DNA from: Terriglobia bacterium
GTDB taxonomy: Bacteria > Acidobacteriota > Terriglobia > JAJPHL01
DNA: 64,000 bases
Direction of reading: 5' to 3'
Assembly: GCA_021325275.1 (NCBI GenBank)
Contig: JAJPHL010000047.1
Coordinates: 1-64,000, forward strand
A program made the translations under genes and the position numbers. A model generated the notes under the pieces. It saw only the letters and a list, made by a program, of their open reading frames with translations. It did not search any database and was not told where the DNA came from. Position 1 is the stretch's first letter; each line of letters begins with the position of its first letter. Shown piece by piece: positions 44,799 to 53,230 of the stretch.

Positions 44799-44868
44799 AG
44801 TGCTGAGTCCTGAGTGCTGAGTCCTGAGTTTGGTTTCGCTCAGCACTCAGGACTCAGCACTCAGGACT
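44799..44868. repeat. Inverted repeat of AGTGCTG/AGTCCTG heptamers between fadN and fadA
   Basis: A left block at 44799-44828 of alternating AGTGCTG and AGTCCTG units and a right block at 44839-44868 with their complements, so that 23 bases pair in more than one register. It starts one base after the TAG of fadN. The same unit sequence occurs again at 53.2 kb, so this is a dispersed repeat. Confidence 0.85.
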
Positions 44869-47224
44869 AGTTTCTCAGCGGTTTGCCGGTCTTCAGCGTG
44901 AACGCCATTCGTTCCTGTGTCTTCTTTTGTCCGAGCAAACTCAAAAACGCCTCGCGCTCGAGATCGAGCAAGTATTGTTCGCTTACTTCCGGCGATCCCG
45001 TGATCGCGCCGCCGGCGAGAATGTGCGCCAGTTTGCGGCCCACTAGCGCGTCGTGTTCGCTCATGTATCCGCCGCGCAATCCCATGTGGACGCCCAGCAT
45101 CATCACGGCGCGTCCGCTTTCGCCGAGCACTTTCACTCTGCGTTGCGTCGGCGCTTGATATCCGCCGCGCGCCATTTCGAGAACGTCGGCCTTGGCGTCG
45201 GCGACTTGGCGCTCGCGATTCATCGACACGTTGTCGGACGCGCGCAGGTAGTGGAAGCGGCGTGCTTCCTCGGCGCTGGTCGAGACTTTCGCGAAACCGA
45301 TTTGTTCGAAGTATTGTTTCAGTCGCAGGAAAGGATCCTCGTCGGGCGCCAAATCTTCTTGCGCGCGAATCACCATTTCCTTGCAGCCGCCGCCGCCGGG
45401 AATCAGGCCGACGCCCACTTCGACCAGCCCCATGTACAACTCGGCCGCGGCGCGGATGCGCGGCGCGTGGAGCGGAATCTCGCATCCGCCGCCGAGCGAC
45501 AGGCCGAACGGACACACGACAACAGGCTTCGGCGAATACTTCACCGCCATGTTGACGTTCTGGAATCCGCGGATGGCCAGGTCCAGTTCGTCCCACTCTT
45601 CTTCTTGCGCGGCCAGCAGCGCGAGCATGATGTTCGCGCCGACCGAAAAATTCGCCGCCTGATTCGCGATGACGAGTCCCGTGCCGTTCGCTTCCGATTC
45701 TTTCAGTCCTTCGCGGATCATCGAAAAAGTGTCGGCGCCGAGCGAATTCATCTTCGAGTGGAACTCGACGCAGAAAACGCCGTCTCCCAAGTCGAGCAGG
45801 CTTGCGCCGGAGTTTTTCTTGACGATGGAATTGCGATACTTCTGCTGCTTCAGGTAAAGGACGCCCGCCGGGGGATCGATCTGGTGATACGCCATCGTGG
45901 GGAAATCGAAATACAGCGTGGCTTTCTCTTCCTTCTTGAAGAACGATTTTACGCCGGCGTCGAGCATCGACTTCACGTTCGCCGGCACGCTCGGGAGCTT
46001 CGAACAAACTTGCTCCACGCCGAGCGCGTCCCACATTTCGAACAATCCCGCCTCCCAGGCGAATCCCCACTTTACGCAGCGATCCACTTCCACGATGCGC
46101 TCGCAGACTTCGGGAATCCGCGAGGCGGCGTAAGCGAACGACGCCGGCAGCGTTTTTTGCGTGAACGCGCCGGCGCGGTCCGCCGAGTTGTAGACCATCG
46201 CGGCGCGTTCGAGCGGGCTGTCGACGTTCTTGGTCATTTCGAGAACGGGGAAGCGCGGCTTTTGCTGCGCGCGATACTCCATCGTCTTCCAATCCAGCAC
46301 CAGCGTCTCGCGCGATCCGTCGGCGGCCTTCGTCTTCTTGTAAAAACCTTGGCCTGCTTTGTCGCCGAGCCATCCACGCTTTAGCATTTCTTCCATGAAC
46401 GGCGGAACCACGAACCAATCGCGCTTTTCGTCGTGCACCGCGTTTTCGTGCAGGTTGCGGATCACGTTGCAACAGGTGTCGAGGCCCACCAAATCGATCA
46501 GGCGGAACGTGGCGGTCTTCGGTAGACCGAGCGCGGGCCCGGTGAGTGCGTCGACTTCTTCGATCGTGTAATCGTCGGTTTGCATCACGCGCAGGATGTT
46601 CACCATCGAAAACGTGCCGATCCGGTTGGCAATGAAATTTGGCGCATCGTTGGCGTTCACCACGCCTTTTCCGAGATGCAGGCTGCAAAAATCGGAGATC
46701 AGCGCCATTGCCTCGGGCGCGGTGCCGGGTCCCGGAATCAGTTCCAGCAGGAACATGTAGCGCGGCGGATTAAAAAAGTGCGTGCCGAAGAAATGACGGC
46801 GGAAATCCTCGCTGCGTCCTTCGGCGATGGATGCCACGGGGAGTCCGCTGGTGTTCGTCGTGACAATTGAGCCGGGCTTGCGCACTTTTTCCACGCGCTC
46901 GAAGAGGCTGCGCTTGATCTCCAGTTTTTCGGCGACCGCCTCGATGATCCAATCGCATTCTGCGAGGCGGTTCAGGTGATCGTCGAAATTGCCGGGCGTG
47001 ACGAGCGCGGCGTTGTCGGGATGAAAGAACGCTGCGGGCTTCGACTTCACCGCGGCTTCAAGTCCGGCGGCGACAATCTTGTTGCGCGATTTTTCGTCCG
47101 TCGCGCCGGGGGCGGGGATGTCGAGCAAATGGACGGGCACGCCCGCGTTGGCGAGGTGCGCGGCAATGCGTGCGCCCATCACTCCCGCACCAAGGACGCC
47201 GGCACGCTGAATGGTTTTGATCAT
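44867..47224 (-). CDS. fadN: Bifunctional 3-hydroxyacyl-CoA dehydrogenase / enoyl-CoA hydratase FadN
   Basis: 785 residues, close to Bacillus FadN (789). The order is the reverse of E. coli FadB: the NAD-binding dehydrogenase is N-terminal (AGVLGAGVMGARIAAHLANAG, residues 8-28; then TTNTSGLPVASIAEG and GTHFFNPPRYM) and the crotonase-like hydratase C-terminal (~470-690; FCVEFHSKMNSLGAD, GLSLGGGCEIPLHAP, GLIPGGGGCKEM). It hydrates trans-2-enoyl-CoA and oxidises the product to 3-ketoacyl-CoA. First gene of the operon with fadA and fadE; the promoter upstream contains a TGAATGA-N4-TCATTCA operator. Confidence 0.94.
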   Translation of the reverse strand: MIKTIQRAGVLGAGVMGARIAAHLANAGVPVHLLDIPAPGATDEKSRNKIVAAGLEAAVKSKPAAFFHPDNAALVTPGNFDDHLNRLAECDWIIEAVAEKLEIKRSLFERVEKVRKPGSIVTTNTSGLPVASIAEGRSEDFRRHFFGTHFFNPPRYMFLLELIPGPGTAPEAMALISDFCSLHLGKGVVNANDAPNFIANRIGTFSMVNILRVMQTDDYTIEEVDALTGPALGLPKTATFRLIDLVGLDTCCNVIRNLHENAVHDEKRDWFVVPPFMEEMLKRGWLGDKAGQGFYKKTKAADGSRETLVLDWKTMEYRAQQKPRFPVLEMTKNVDSPLERAAMVYNSADRAGAFTQKTLPASFAYAASRIPEVCERIVEVDRCVKWGFAWEAGLFEMWDALGVEQVCSKLPSVPANVKSMLDAGVKSFFKKEEKATLYFDFPTMAYHQIDPPAGVLYLKQQKYRNSIVKKNSGASLLDLGDGVFCVEFHSKMNSLGADTFSMIREGLKESEANGTGLVIANQAANFSVGANIMLALLAAQEEEWDELDLAIRGFQNVNMAVKYSPKPVVVCPFGLSLGGGCEIPLHAPRIRAAAELYMGLVEVGVGLIPGGGGCKEMVIRAQEDLAPDEDPFLRLKQYFEQIGFAKVSTSAEEARRFHYLRASDNVSMNRERQVADAKADVLEMARGGYQAPTQRRVKVLGESGRAVMMLGVHMGLRGGYMSEHDALVGRKLAHILAGGAITGSPEVSEQYLLDLEREAFLSLLGQKKTQERMAFTLKTGKPLRN

Positions 47225-47259
47225 AAGGATACGACGCGGGGAGAAGGCCCCGTTTGAGA

Positions 47260-47289
47260 ATCATACTGAATGAACGCTCATTCAGTCAA
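47260..47289 (-). promoter_or_regulatory. fadN promoter with FadR(TetR)-type operator between -35 and -10
   Basis: On the minus strand: -35 TTGACT (complement of 47284-47289), an 18-base spacer and -10 TATGAT (complement of 47260-47265). The spacer is filled by the palindrome TGAATGAACGCTCATTCA (47267-47284; the dyad extends to 47265-47286). It matches the published Bacillus FadR box TGAATGA-N-TA-N-TCATTCA except for the two central bases. A TetR-family FadR-like repressor, released by acyl-CoA, would block RNA polymerase here. No such repressor gene is in the window. Confidence 0.85.
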
Positions 47290-47318
47290 GATGCGTGAGG
47301 GCATGCTAAGATACGCGT

Positions 47319-47840
47319 ATGGCGACGACCGCTCTCATCCCGGTGGAAGAATACCTCTCGACCAGCTACACGGACGGGGATCGCGAGTACGTAGATGGCG
47401 AAGTATTGGAGCGTAATGTGGGAGAACGCAATCATGCGCGGCTGCAATTGCTCATCGCGTCGTTTCTCAATGCGAATTACGGTAAGTTTTGGTCGGCCAC
47501 CGAGTGCCGCGTGCGAATGTCCCCCACGCGCTTCCGGATTCCCGATATTTGCCTCGCTACGGTACGCCCGGGCCCCGAAGACGGACCGTTGACCGATCCG
47601 CCGTTCCTCGCGATCGAAGTCCTTTCTCCCGACGACCGCGCCAGCGACCTCGAGGAAAAAATCCGCGATTATCTTGCTTGCGGCGTGAAATTCGTCTGGG
47701 TGATCAATTCGCGCACGCGCGCGGGATTCGTTTACACCTCCGACGGCATGCGCGAAGCCAAAGACGGCGTGCTGCGCACCGAAGACCCTTGCATTGAACT
47801 TCCCCTCGCGAACATCTTTGAAGATGGCTCGTCGCGCTAA
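47319..47840 (+). CDS. Uma2-family (DUF820) putative restriction-endonuclease-like protein
   Basis: 173 residues. Typical Uma2 features: VEEYLSTSYTDGDREYVDGEVLER near the start and the PD-(D/E)xK core RIPDICLATVRPG...AIEVLSPDDRASDLEEKI with a Lys later in the same helix. Members are abundant in cyanobacteria and Acidobacteria; their DNA-cleavage role is not proven. It is divergent from fadN (94 bases) and overlaps the next gene's start by 17 bases. Confidence 0.85.
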   Translation: MATTALIPVEEYLSTSYTDGDREYVDGEVLERNVGERNHARLQLLIASFLNANYGKFWSATECRVRMSPTRFRIPDICLATVRPGPEDGPLTDPPFLAIEVLSPDDRASDLEEKIRDYLACGVKFVWVINSRTRAGFVYTSDGMREAKDGVLRTEDPCIELPLANIFEDGSSR

Positions 47841-48354
47841 GCTCCGCTCTCAACTAATTGCCGCGCTCTCCGACGCCGGACGCGAGTCGTCGACCGCGAC
47901 GGTTCTGCTGCACACCGCGATCGCTGGACGCATTGGGCTATCGGCCAGCGATACCAAGACGCTCGACGTGCTGCTGCGCCAGGGACCATGCACCGCCGGT
48001 GAGTTGGCGCGTCACACGGGATTGACCACGCCGTCGGTGACCAGCTTGATCGATCGTTTGGAGTCGAAGCGGCTCGTCGAGCGGGAGCGCGATCCGCGCG
48101 ACCGCCGGCGCGTGATGGTGCATCCCGTTCTCTCGCGCATCGCGCGATTCGCGCCGTTGTACGGGGCCATCGGGAAGCAATTCGAGGAGTTTTTCGGTCA
48201 GTACAGCGACGCGCAGCTCAAAACCATTCTCGATTTCATGACGAAATCGGCGGAACGCTCGCGGCAGATCGCCGCGTCTATTTCCAAAGCGAAATCTCGA
48301 AGCCAATCCCTTCGGCGCGGACCTCGGAGCGCTCGAACGGCGTCCGCGAAATAA
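47824..48354 (+). CDS. MarR-family transcriptional regulator
   Basis: 176 residues from ATG 47824 (a longer start at 47794 lies inside Uma2). The winged helix-turn-helix is VLLRQGPCTAGELARHTGLTTPSVTSLIDRLESKRLVERERDPRDRRRV, shown here in parts: LARHTGLTTPSVTSLIDRLE is the recognition region, DPRDRRRV the wing. MarR dimers bind palindromes and are released by small ligands. Its 3' end overlaps the convergent methyltransferase gene by 77 bases, giving an Arg/Ser-rich tail. A candidate operator (CTCGATGyATC pair) lies upstream of that methyltransferase gene. Confidence 0.88.
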   Translation: MARRAKLRSQLIAALSDAGRESSTATVLLHTAIAGRIGLSASDTKTLDVLLRQGPCTAGELARHTGLTTPSVTSLIDRLESKRLVERERDPRDRRRVMVHPVLSRIARFAPLYGAIGKQFEEFFGQYSDAQLKTILDFMTKSAERSRQIAASISKAKSRSQSLRRGPRSARTASAK

Positions 48355-48937
48355 ATTCTTCGAACTGGCGGCGCGTGTAGGCGCGCTTCAAAAGCATGTG
48401 GCGGAAGGTCCACTTCATCATGACAGCGCTGAAGAAGCCGACGCCGGCGTGTTCGATGTAATGGTCGATCTCGGCGATGGAGGCGTCTTTCTGCAAATCG
48501 ATCACCAGCGCGCGTCCGCCGGGTTTCAGTACGCGATGCATTTCGACAAGCGCTTTCACCGGCTCACTGAAATTCTTGAAAGCGGCGCGGCAGACCACAA
48601 AGTCGAATGAATCGCCTGAGAAAGGCATGGCCGACGCGTTGCCTTGCCGCACGTCGATTGAGATGCCCGCGTCGGCCGCGTTTTTTCGCACGATCTCGAC
48701 GAACGAAGGGCTGATCTCGAGCGCCGTTACATCGACGCGCCCGCTTTTCGCGAGCGCGACTGAAAGATATCCCGGGCCGGGCGCGACTTCGAGAACCTTG
48801 CTGCCTGCGTCAAGTTGAGCGGCCAGCGTGCGGGCCAATTCCTGCTGCGCGTTGTCCTTGCCGGTGTTCTTGGCATACCAGCGCGCCAGCCAGCCGTTCA
48901 TCCCGATGCCCCGATAGCCTTTGATCGTTTGTTCCAT
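48278..48937 (-). CDS. Class I SAM-dependent methyltransferase
   Basis: 219 residues. SAM-binding motif I is VLEVAPGPGYLSVALA (residues ~48-63), followed by TALEISPSFVEIVRKNA, QGNASAMPFSGDSFDFVVC and LKPGGRALVID. The core is that of the UbiE/Methyltransf_11 group. Substrate unknown. It overlaps the end of the MarR gene on the opposite strand by 77 bases, and has a pair of 11-base direct repeats just upstream of its start. Confidence 0.87.
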   Translation of the reverse strand: MEQTIKGYRGIGMNGWLARWYAKNTGKDNAQQELARTLAAQLDAGSKVLEVAPGPGYLSVALAKSGRVDVTALEISPSFVEIVRKNAADAGISIDVRQGNASAMPFSGDSFDFVVCRAAFKNFSEPVKALVEMHRVLKPGGRALVIDLQKDASIAEIDHYIEHAGVGFFSAVMMKWTFRHMLLKRAYTRRQFEEFISRTPFERSEVRAEGIGFEISLWK

Positions 48938-48944
48938 CTATTAC

Positions 48945-48972
48945 CTCGATGTATCGAATATCTCGATGCATC
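48945..48972 (-). promoter_or_regulatory. Paired CTCGATGyATC repeats before the methyltransferase gene
   Basis: CTCGATGTATC at 48945-48955 and CTCGATGCATC at 48962-48972, 17 bases start to start; the second contains the 8-base palindrome GATGCATC. They begin 8 bases upstream of the methyltransferase start, a position suited for a MarR-type repressor site, perhaps for the neighbouring MarR protein (inference). Confidence 0.45.
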
Positions 48973-49006
48973 TAGATAATATCCAGAAGCCTTTGGCTTG
49001 TCAAGA

Positions 49007-51442
49007 TCACTCGTCGCGCAACGCCATTGACGGCTCCACGCGCATCGCGCGACGCGCCGGCGCGAGAATCGCCGACGCCGCCGTCAACGCGAGCATGGCC
49101 GCCACCCCGACCATCGTCAGCGGATCGGCCGCGCCCACGCCGAAGAGCAAGCTGCCCAGCACGCGCCCCAGCGCGATCGCACCGGTAGCGCCGACAAGAA
49201 GCCCCGCGGCAACGGGCGCAAGACCTTGGCGCATCACCATGGTCAAGATGCGCGCGGGCGGCGCGCCCAAGGCCATGCGCACGCCGATTTCGTTGGTGCG
49301 CTGCGTCACGGTGTAGGAGACAACCCCGTAGATTCCGAGACTCGCCAGAAGCAGCGCGGCCGCGGCGAACAGCAGCACCAGATTCATTTGGAAGCGGCGC
49401 GTGGCCACCGATCCCGCGAGGACTTGGTCCATGGTTTGAAATTCGGGGACGGGAAGCGCGGCGTCGCCTTCATGGATCACGCGACGGATTTCTCCCGCGA
49501 GGATCGTGGGTTCGGCGTTCGTGGTGCGCACCGCGAGCGTTGCGCTGCGCAGTGATCGTTGCCAATACGCTTGGTAGACCGTCGGGCGCGGAGCGCTGGC
49601 GAGGCCCGCGCCGCGAATGTCGCCGACCACGCCGGTCACTTCCATCCACGGGGAATTCGGGCCGGTCCATTGCTGTAAGCGGCGTCCCACCGGATCGCGT
49701 CCGGGCCAAAAGCGCGCCGCCGCCATCTCCGACACGACACACTCTTGGTGTTCGCCGTCGCGTTGTTCGAAAATTCGTCCGTGGCGCAGGGCAATTCCCA
49801 TGGTGCGGAAATAATCCGCGCTCACCCGGCGAAAATCCGCCAAGGGCCGCTCGGACATCGGAAGATTCTCGCCTTCCACGACCACCGAGTTGTTGCCGCC
49901 CTCGCCACTCAGCGGCAAGCGATTCACAATTCCCGCCGACTCCACGCCGGGCAGCGCCGCGGTGCGGCGCAACAGGTCGCGGAAGAATGTGATCGCCGCC
50001 GGGTCGTTGGGATAGCGCTGCTGTGGCAGGTTCACCGACACGGTGACAATGCGATGCGTTTCGAAGCCGCGATCGACGTTGACGAGTTTCGCGAAGCTGC
50101 GCAGCAATAATCCGCCGGCGATCAAGCATACGACGCTGAGGCCGACCTCGGTGCTTACCAGCACGGCTCGCAATCGCCCGGCTGAACGTCCGGAAGACGT
50201 GCCGCGGCCTCCGGTGCGCAGCGCGTCCTGCGGCGCCGCGCGCGTGAAGCGCCACGCGGGCAACAGCGCGAAGAGCAATCCGGCCGCGGTGGAAATGCAC
50301 AAAGTAAAGAGCAGCACGCGCGGATCCAGGCGGATTGTTTCGGCGCGAGGTAGATCGGCGGGAAGGTTCGCGAGAATCGCACGCAACAACGCCCACGCCG
50401 TGGCGATCCCTAGCAGACCTCCTGTGCCCGAAAGCATCAAGCCCTCAACTAACACTTGACGCACGAGTCTTGCGCCGCTGGCGCCGACGGCGCGGCGAAT
50501 CGCGGCTTCACGCTGCCGTCGCGCGCTGCGCGCCAGCATCAAATTGGCGATGTTCACGCAGCCGATCAGGAGAACCGCGCCGACCGCCGCGAGCATCAAG
50601 CGCAGTCCCGTGCCGGAGCGCGACACGAGCTGTTCTTGCAGCGGGACCAACACCGCGTCGATCTCGATTTTGTCCGGCTCCTTTTCCATGAGCCCCGCGA
50701 CGATGGCGTTCATCTCGGAAGCCGCTTGTTCCGGGCGAGCACCCGGCCGTAGCCGCACGATGCCGGCGTAATTGAAATCCCCGAGCGCGGAAAGTTCGTT
50801 CTCGCGAATCACGAACGGACGCCAAAGGAGCGGCTGCTTCTCCGCCGTTTCGAGCGCATAGAGATGGTTGAGCTTGGGAAAATGAAAATCGTCGGCGAGC
50901 ACGCCGATCACTTCGAACGGCGTGTCGTCGAGCGTGATTTTCGTGCCCACGATGTTGGGATTGGCGCTGAAACGCTCGCGCCACAACTTTGCGTCGAGCA
51001 CTACGACGCGATCATGGCCGTCTTCGTCGTCGCCCTCGGCGATCACGCGGCCGAGTTGCACGCGCAATCCCAGCATCGGGAACAGCGACGGCGTGGCGCG
51101 CGCCGTGGCGACCAGTTCCGGATCGCCCGCGCCGGTGAGGTTCTTCTCGCTTCCGTCCAGCAACGCGATTTGCTCCGCGGAGTGCACGCCTCGCGCCCAG
51201 TTCCTGTAGTGCAGCGCGTTCACCGGGATCAGCGGAGCGATCTTGGCGAATTTCGGCGCGTGTTCGTGGATGGCGTAGAGGCGATCGGCGGCCGGGAAAC
51301 CGAGTGGGCGAATCACCACGGCGTCGACCACCGAGAAGATCGCCGTGTTGGCGCCGATGGCCAGCGCCAGTGTAAGGACCGCGACGACGGTGAAACCCCA
51401 GTCTTTGCGTAACGTGCGGAAAGCGTAGCGGATGTCGTGCAT
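49007..51442 (-). CDS. ABC transporter permease of ADOP/MacB-like family (second copy)
   Basis: 811 residues with the same two-unit MacB_PCD-FtsX layout as the 31.5 kb protein. N-terminal helix [21 protein letters not shown]; first FtsX domain [42 protein letters not shown] (in parts); second [21 protein letters not shown]; the end [10 protein letters not shown] is typical. No ATPase gene is adjacent. Monocistronic on the minus strand. The two copies are only moderately similar, so they are probably old paralogues. Confidence 0.9.
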   Translation of the reverse strand: MHDIRYAFRTLRKDWGFTVVAVLTLALAIGANTAIFSVVDAVVIRPLGFPAADRLYAIHEHAPKFAKIAPLIPVNALHYRNWARGVHSAEQIALLDGSEKNLTGAGDPELVATARATPSLFPMLGLRVQLGRVIAEGDDEDGHDRVVVLDAKLWRERFSANPNIVGTKITLDDTPFEVIGVLADDFHFPKLNHLYALETAEKQPLLWRPFVIRENELSALGDFNYAGIVRLRPGARPEQAASEMNAIVAGLMEKEPDKIEIDAVLVPLQEQLVSRSGTGLRLMLAAVGAVLLIGCVNIANLMLARSARRQREAAIRRAVGASGARLVRQVLVEGLMLSGTGGLLGIATAWALLRAILANLPADLPRAETIRLDPRVLLFTLCISTAAGLLFALLPAWRFTRAAPQDALRTGGRGTSSGRSAGRLRAVLVSTEVGLSVVCLIAGGLLLRSFAKLVNVDRGFETHRIVTVSVNLPQQRYPNDPAAITFFRDLLRRTAALPGVESAGIVNRLPLSGEGGNNSVVVEGENLPMSERPLADFRRVSADYFRTMGIALRHGRIFEQRDGEHQECVVSEMAAARFWPGRDPVGRRLQQWTGPNSPWMEVTGVVGDIRGAGLASAPRPTVYQAYWQRSLRSATLAVRTTNAEPTILAGEIRRVIHEGDAALPVPEFQTMDQVLAGSVATRRFQMNLVLLFAAAALLLASLGIYGVVSYTVTQRTNEIGVRMALGAPPARILTMVMRQGLAPVAAGLLVGATGAIALGRVLGSLLFGVGAADPLTMVGVAAMLALTAASAILAPARRAMRVEPSMALRDE

Positions 51443-51531
51443 ACTCGTTATACGATGCGATTAACGGCACGTTCCCTAAAGATTGAGCAACGACGGTAAG
51501 GATCGAAACGTCTTTCTAGTAGGAGCTGCTT

Positions 51532-52244
51532 ATGACGCGCATGATGGTGTTGGCGCTTTGTGTGGCGGCGATTGCGGCGGCCATTCCGGTGAACGCCCAA
51601 CGCGGCGGCGGTCGCGTTGGCGGTGGCGGCGGACATGCGATGTCCGGCGGCGCGCACTCCTCCGGTGGCGGCGCGCATTTTTCAGGCGGGTTTCGCGCCC
51701 GTCGGCGCCGGCATTTCGCGGCGGTCTGGCGCCGGGTGGCGGATTGCGTCGTGGGGTAATCGGTGGATCGCGTTCGATCATCGCACCGCGCAGATTCGGT
51801 GCCGGCCGATTCACGAATCGCTTCGGGCGCGGCCGGGGCTTAGGGTTGTACTATGGCGGCTATTATCCCGGTGATTATGGTTGTGGCTACTCGTCGCCGT
51901 ACTATGCGTATCCCGATTGTTATGGGGCCGCACCGTACGTAGCTTCCGACTATGCCGCGCCCGCGCCGGTCGATCCTGGCTACAACTACTATCCGCAATA
52001 CGCGCCGCCTGCAGCGCTGGCACTAACGGCCCCGCAGCCTCCTCCCACGCCCGTCACGCTGACGCGCATCGTTTTCAAGGATCACACCACGCAAACGGCC
52101 GTGGCGTACTCGCTCGATCGCGGAAATCTGGTGTACATCAACGAGGCCGGCGCGCGCCGAACCGTGCCCATGGATCAAGTGGACATGGAGGCGTCGCGCA
52201 AGATGAACCAGGATCGCGGCGTGACGTTCGACCCGCGCTCATAA
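51532..52244 (+). pseudogene. Glycine-rich secreted protein interrupted by a frameshift
   Basis: Ribosome site AGGAG seven bases before ATG 51532. The first frame gives a signal peptide (MMVLALCVAAIAAAIPVNAQ) and a Gly/His/Ser-rich run (GGGRVGGGGGHAMSGG, GGGAHFSGGF) to about 51697, then turns into Arg-rich, unlike-protein sequence and stops at 51759. The reading continues sensibly in another frame from about 51735 (LAPGGGLRRGVIGGS, then YYGGYYPGDYG) to the TAA at 52244, with a C-terminal domain (RIVFKDHTTQTAVAYSLDRGNLVYINEAGA) common in acidobacterial secreted proteins. A single indel in 51695-51735 explains it: true mutation or sequencing error. Function unknown. Confidence 0.7.
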
Positions 52245-52298
52245 CGGCGAAGGAAAAACATATTTGGAAGCGACCGGGCAAAGGAGTATACTAGCCCT

Positions 52299-52520
52299 AT
52301 GTTTGAAGGCTTGTTCCAACCGATGCACTTGTTGGTGATTCTGGTCGTGGCGCTGCTGATCTTTGGTCCGCAGAAGCTTCCCGAGCTCGGCAAAGGGCTC
52401 GGCGAGGGAATCCGCGGATTCAAGCGGGCCATGCGCGACACGGATCCGGATGACCACAAGAATCCGCCACCTCCCCCGCCTGCGAATACGGGGTCCGGCG
52501 GAAACACCGCGGCACACTAG
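52299..52520 (+). CDS. tatA: TatA/E-type Sec-independent translocase subunit
   Basis: 73 residues: one transmembrane helix ([13 protein letters not shown]), the [15 protein letters not shown] hinge and amphipathic helix, and a Pro/charged C-terminal tail ([10 protein letters not shown]). TatA multimers form the passage for folded proteins through the inner membrane. tatB/tatC are not nearby. A GGAG site lies 12 bases upstream, rather far. Preceded by a 54-base gap after the frameshifted gene. Confidence 0.9.
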   Translation: MFEGLFQPMHLLVILVVALLIFGPQKLPELGKGLGEGIRGFKRAMRDTDPDDHKNPPPPPPANTGSGGNTAAH

Positions 52521-52586
52521 GGGCTCATACCTTTTCTGCTGCTGAGGCGACCTTGGGCCCCGTCCCGGGGGCGCGCCCTCGTTCCT

Positions 52587-53123
52587 TTACATCAACTGTT
52601 CCATCAGCTCGGCGAGATAGCTGTCGTCGACAGGACCCGACTTGTAGCTGCGTCCATTCCAGAAGAGCCACGCGCCTTGGCGGCGGCCCGAGGAATCCTT
52701 GACGCCTTCGCCGGGACAATAGAAGAGTCCATGCTCTTCCACGCGGGAGTCGTCGAGCAGTTCCTGATTGAAGAAGCGCACCTCGCCTTGCATGATGTAC
52801 GGCTTGCGGAATAGCTCGGTGGAAACCAGTTGCGGCGGCGGTTCCAGATCGATCAGCAAAACGCGTCCGCGCACGTTCAGCATGTATTGCCAGCGGCTGT
52901 CCTCGACGCCCTCACCGGCAAACTCGCCGGGCACCAAGCTCATTTGATCTTCCTTGATGAGCTTGTTCACGTTGCCGACAAAAGTTTCGCACACGCAGTG
53001 CAGAATGCGCGCGGCTTCCACGCGCTGGCGGTGGATTTCCTTGCGTCGCGTGGCCGACGATTCGTCCTTGCGGCGCAGATCTTCGATTTTGCGAGCCAAG
53101 CGGCGAATGCGGTCTTCGGCCAT
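52587..53123 (-). CDS. Cytoplasmic protein of unknown function
   Basis: 178 residues. The N-terminal ~60 residues are highly charged and helical (RIRRLARKIEDLRRKDESSATR), likely a coiled coil, and the rest is alpha/beta with RGRVLLIDLEPPPQL and EEHGLFYCPGEGVKD, no signal peptide. Not recognised. Located downstream of the O-antigen ligase gene on the same strand after a dyad repeat. Confidence 0.55.
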   Translation of the reverse strand: MAEDRIRRLARKIEDLRRKDESSATRRKEIHRQRVEAARILHCVCETFVGNVNKLIKEDQMSLVPGEFAGEGVEDSRWQYMLNVRGRVLLIDLEPPPQLVSTELFRKPYIMQGEVRFFNQELLDDSRVEEHGLFYCPGEGVKDSSGRRQGAWLFWNGRSYKSGPVDDSYLAELMEQLM

Positions 53124-53154
53124 CGGTCAAGATGCTAACACAAAGCTACTGCCT

Positions 53155-53230
53155 AGTGCTGAGTGCTGAGTCCTGAGTGCTGAGTCCTGAGTTTTTTCCA
53201 CTCAGCACTCAGGACTCAGCACTCAGGACT
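53155..53230. repeat. Inverted repeat of AGTGCTG/AGTCCTG heptamers, second copy
   Basis: Left block 53155-53192, right block 53200-53230, loop TTTTTCC-like 7 bases; 24 bases (53169-53192 with 53207-53230) pair perfectly. Same heptamers as at 44.8 kb. The right block encodes the last residues (SPEC) and stop of the O-antigen ligase. Confidence 0.85.

Noticed and set aside
44847-46688. 613-codon minus-strand frame inside fadN
   Set aside because: Same-strand second frame of fadN without start signal; fadN motifs are in the other frame.
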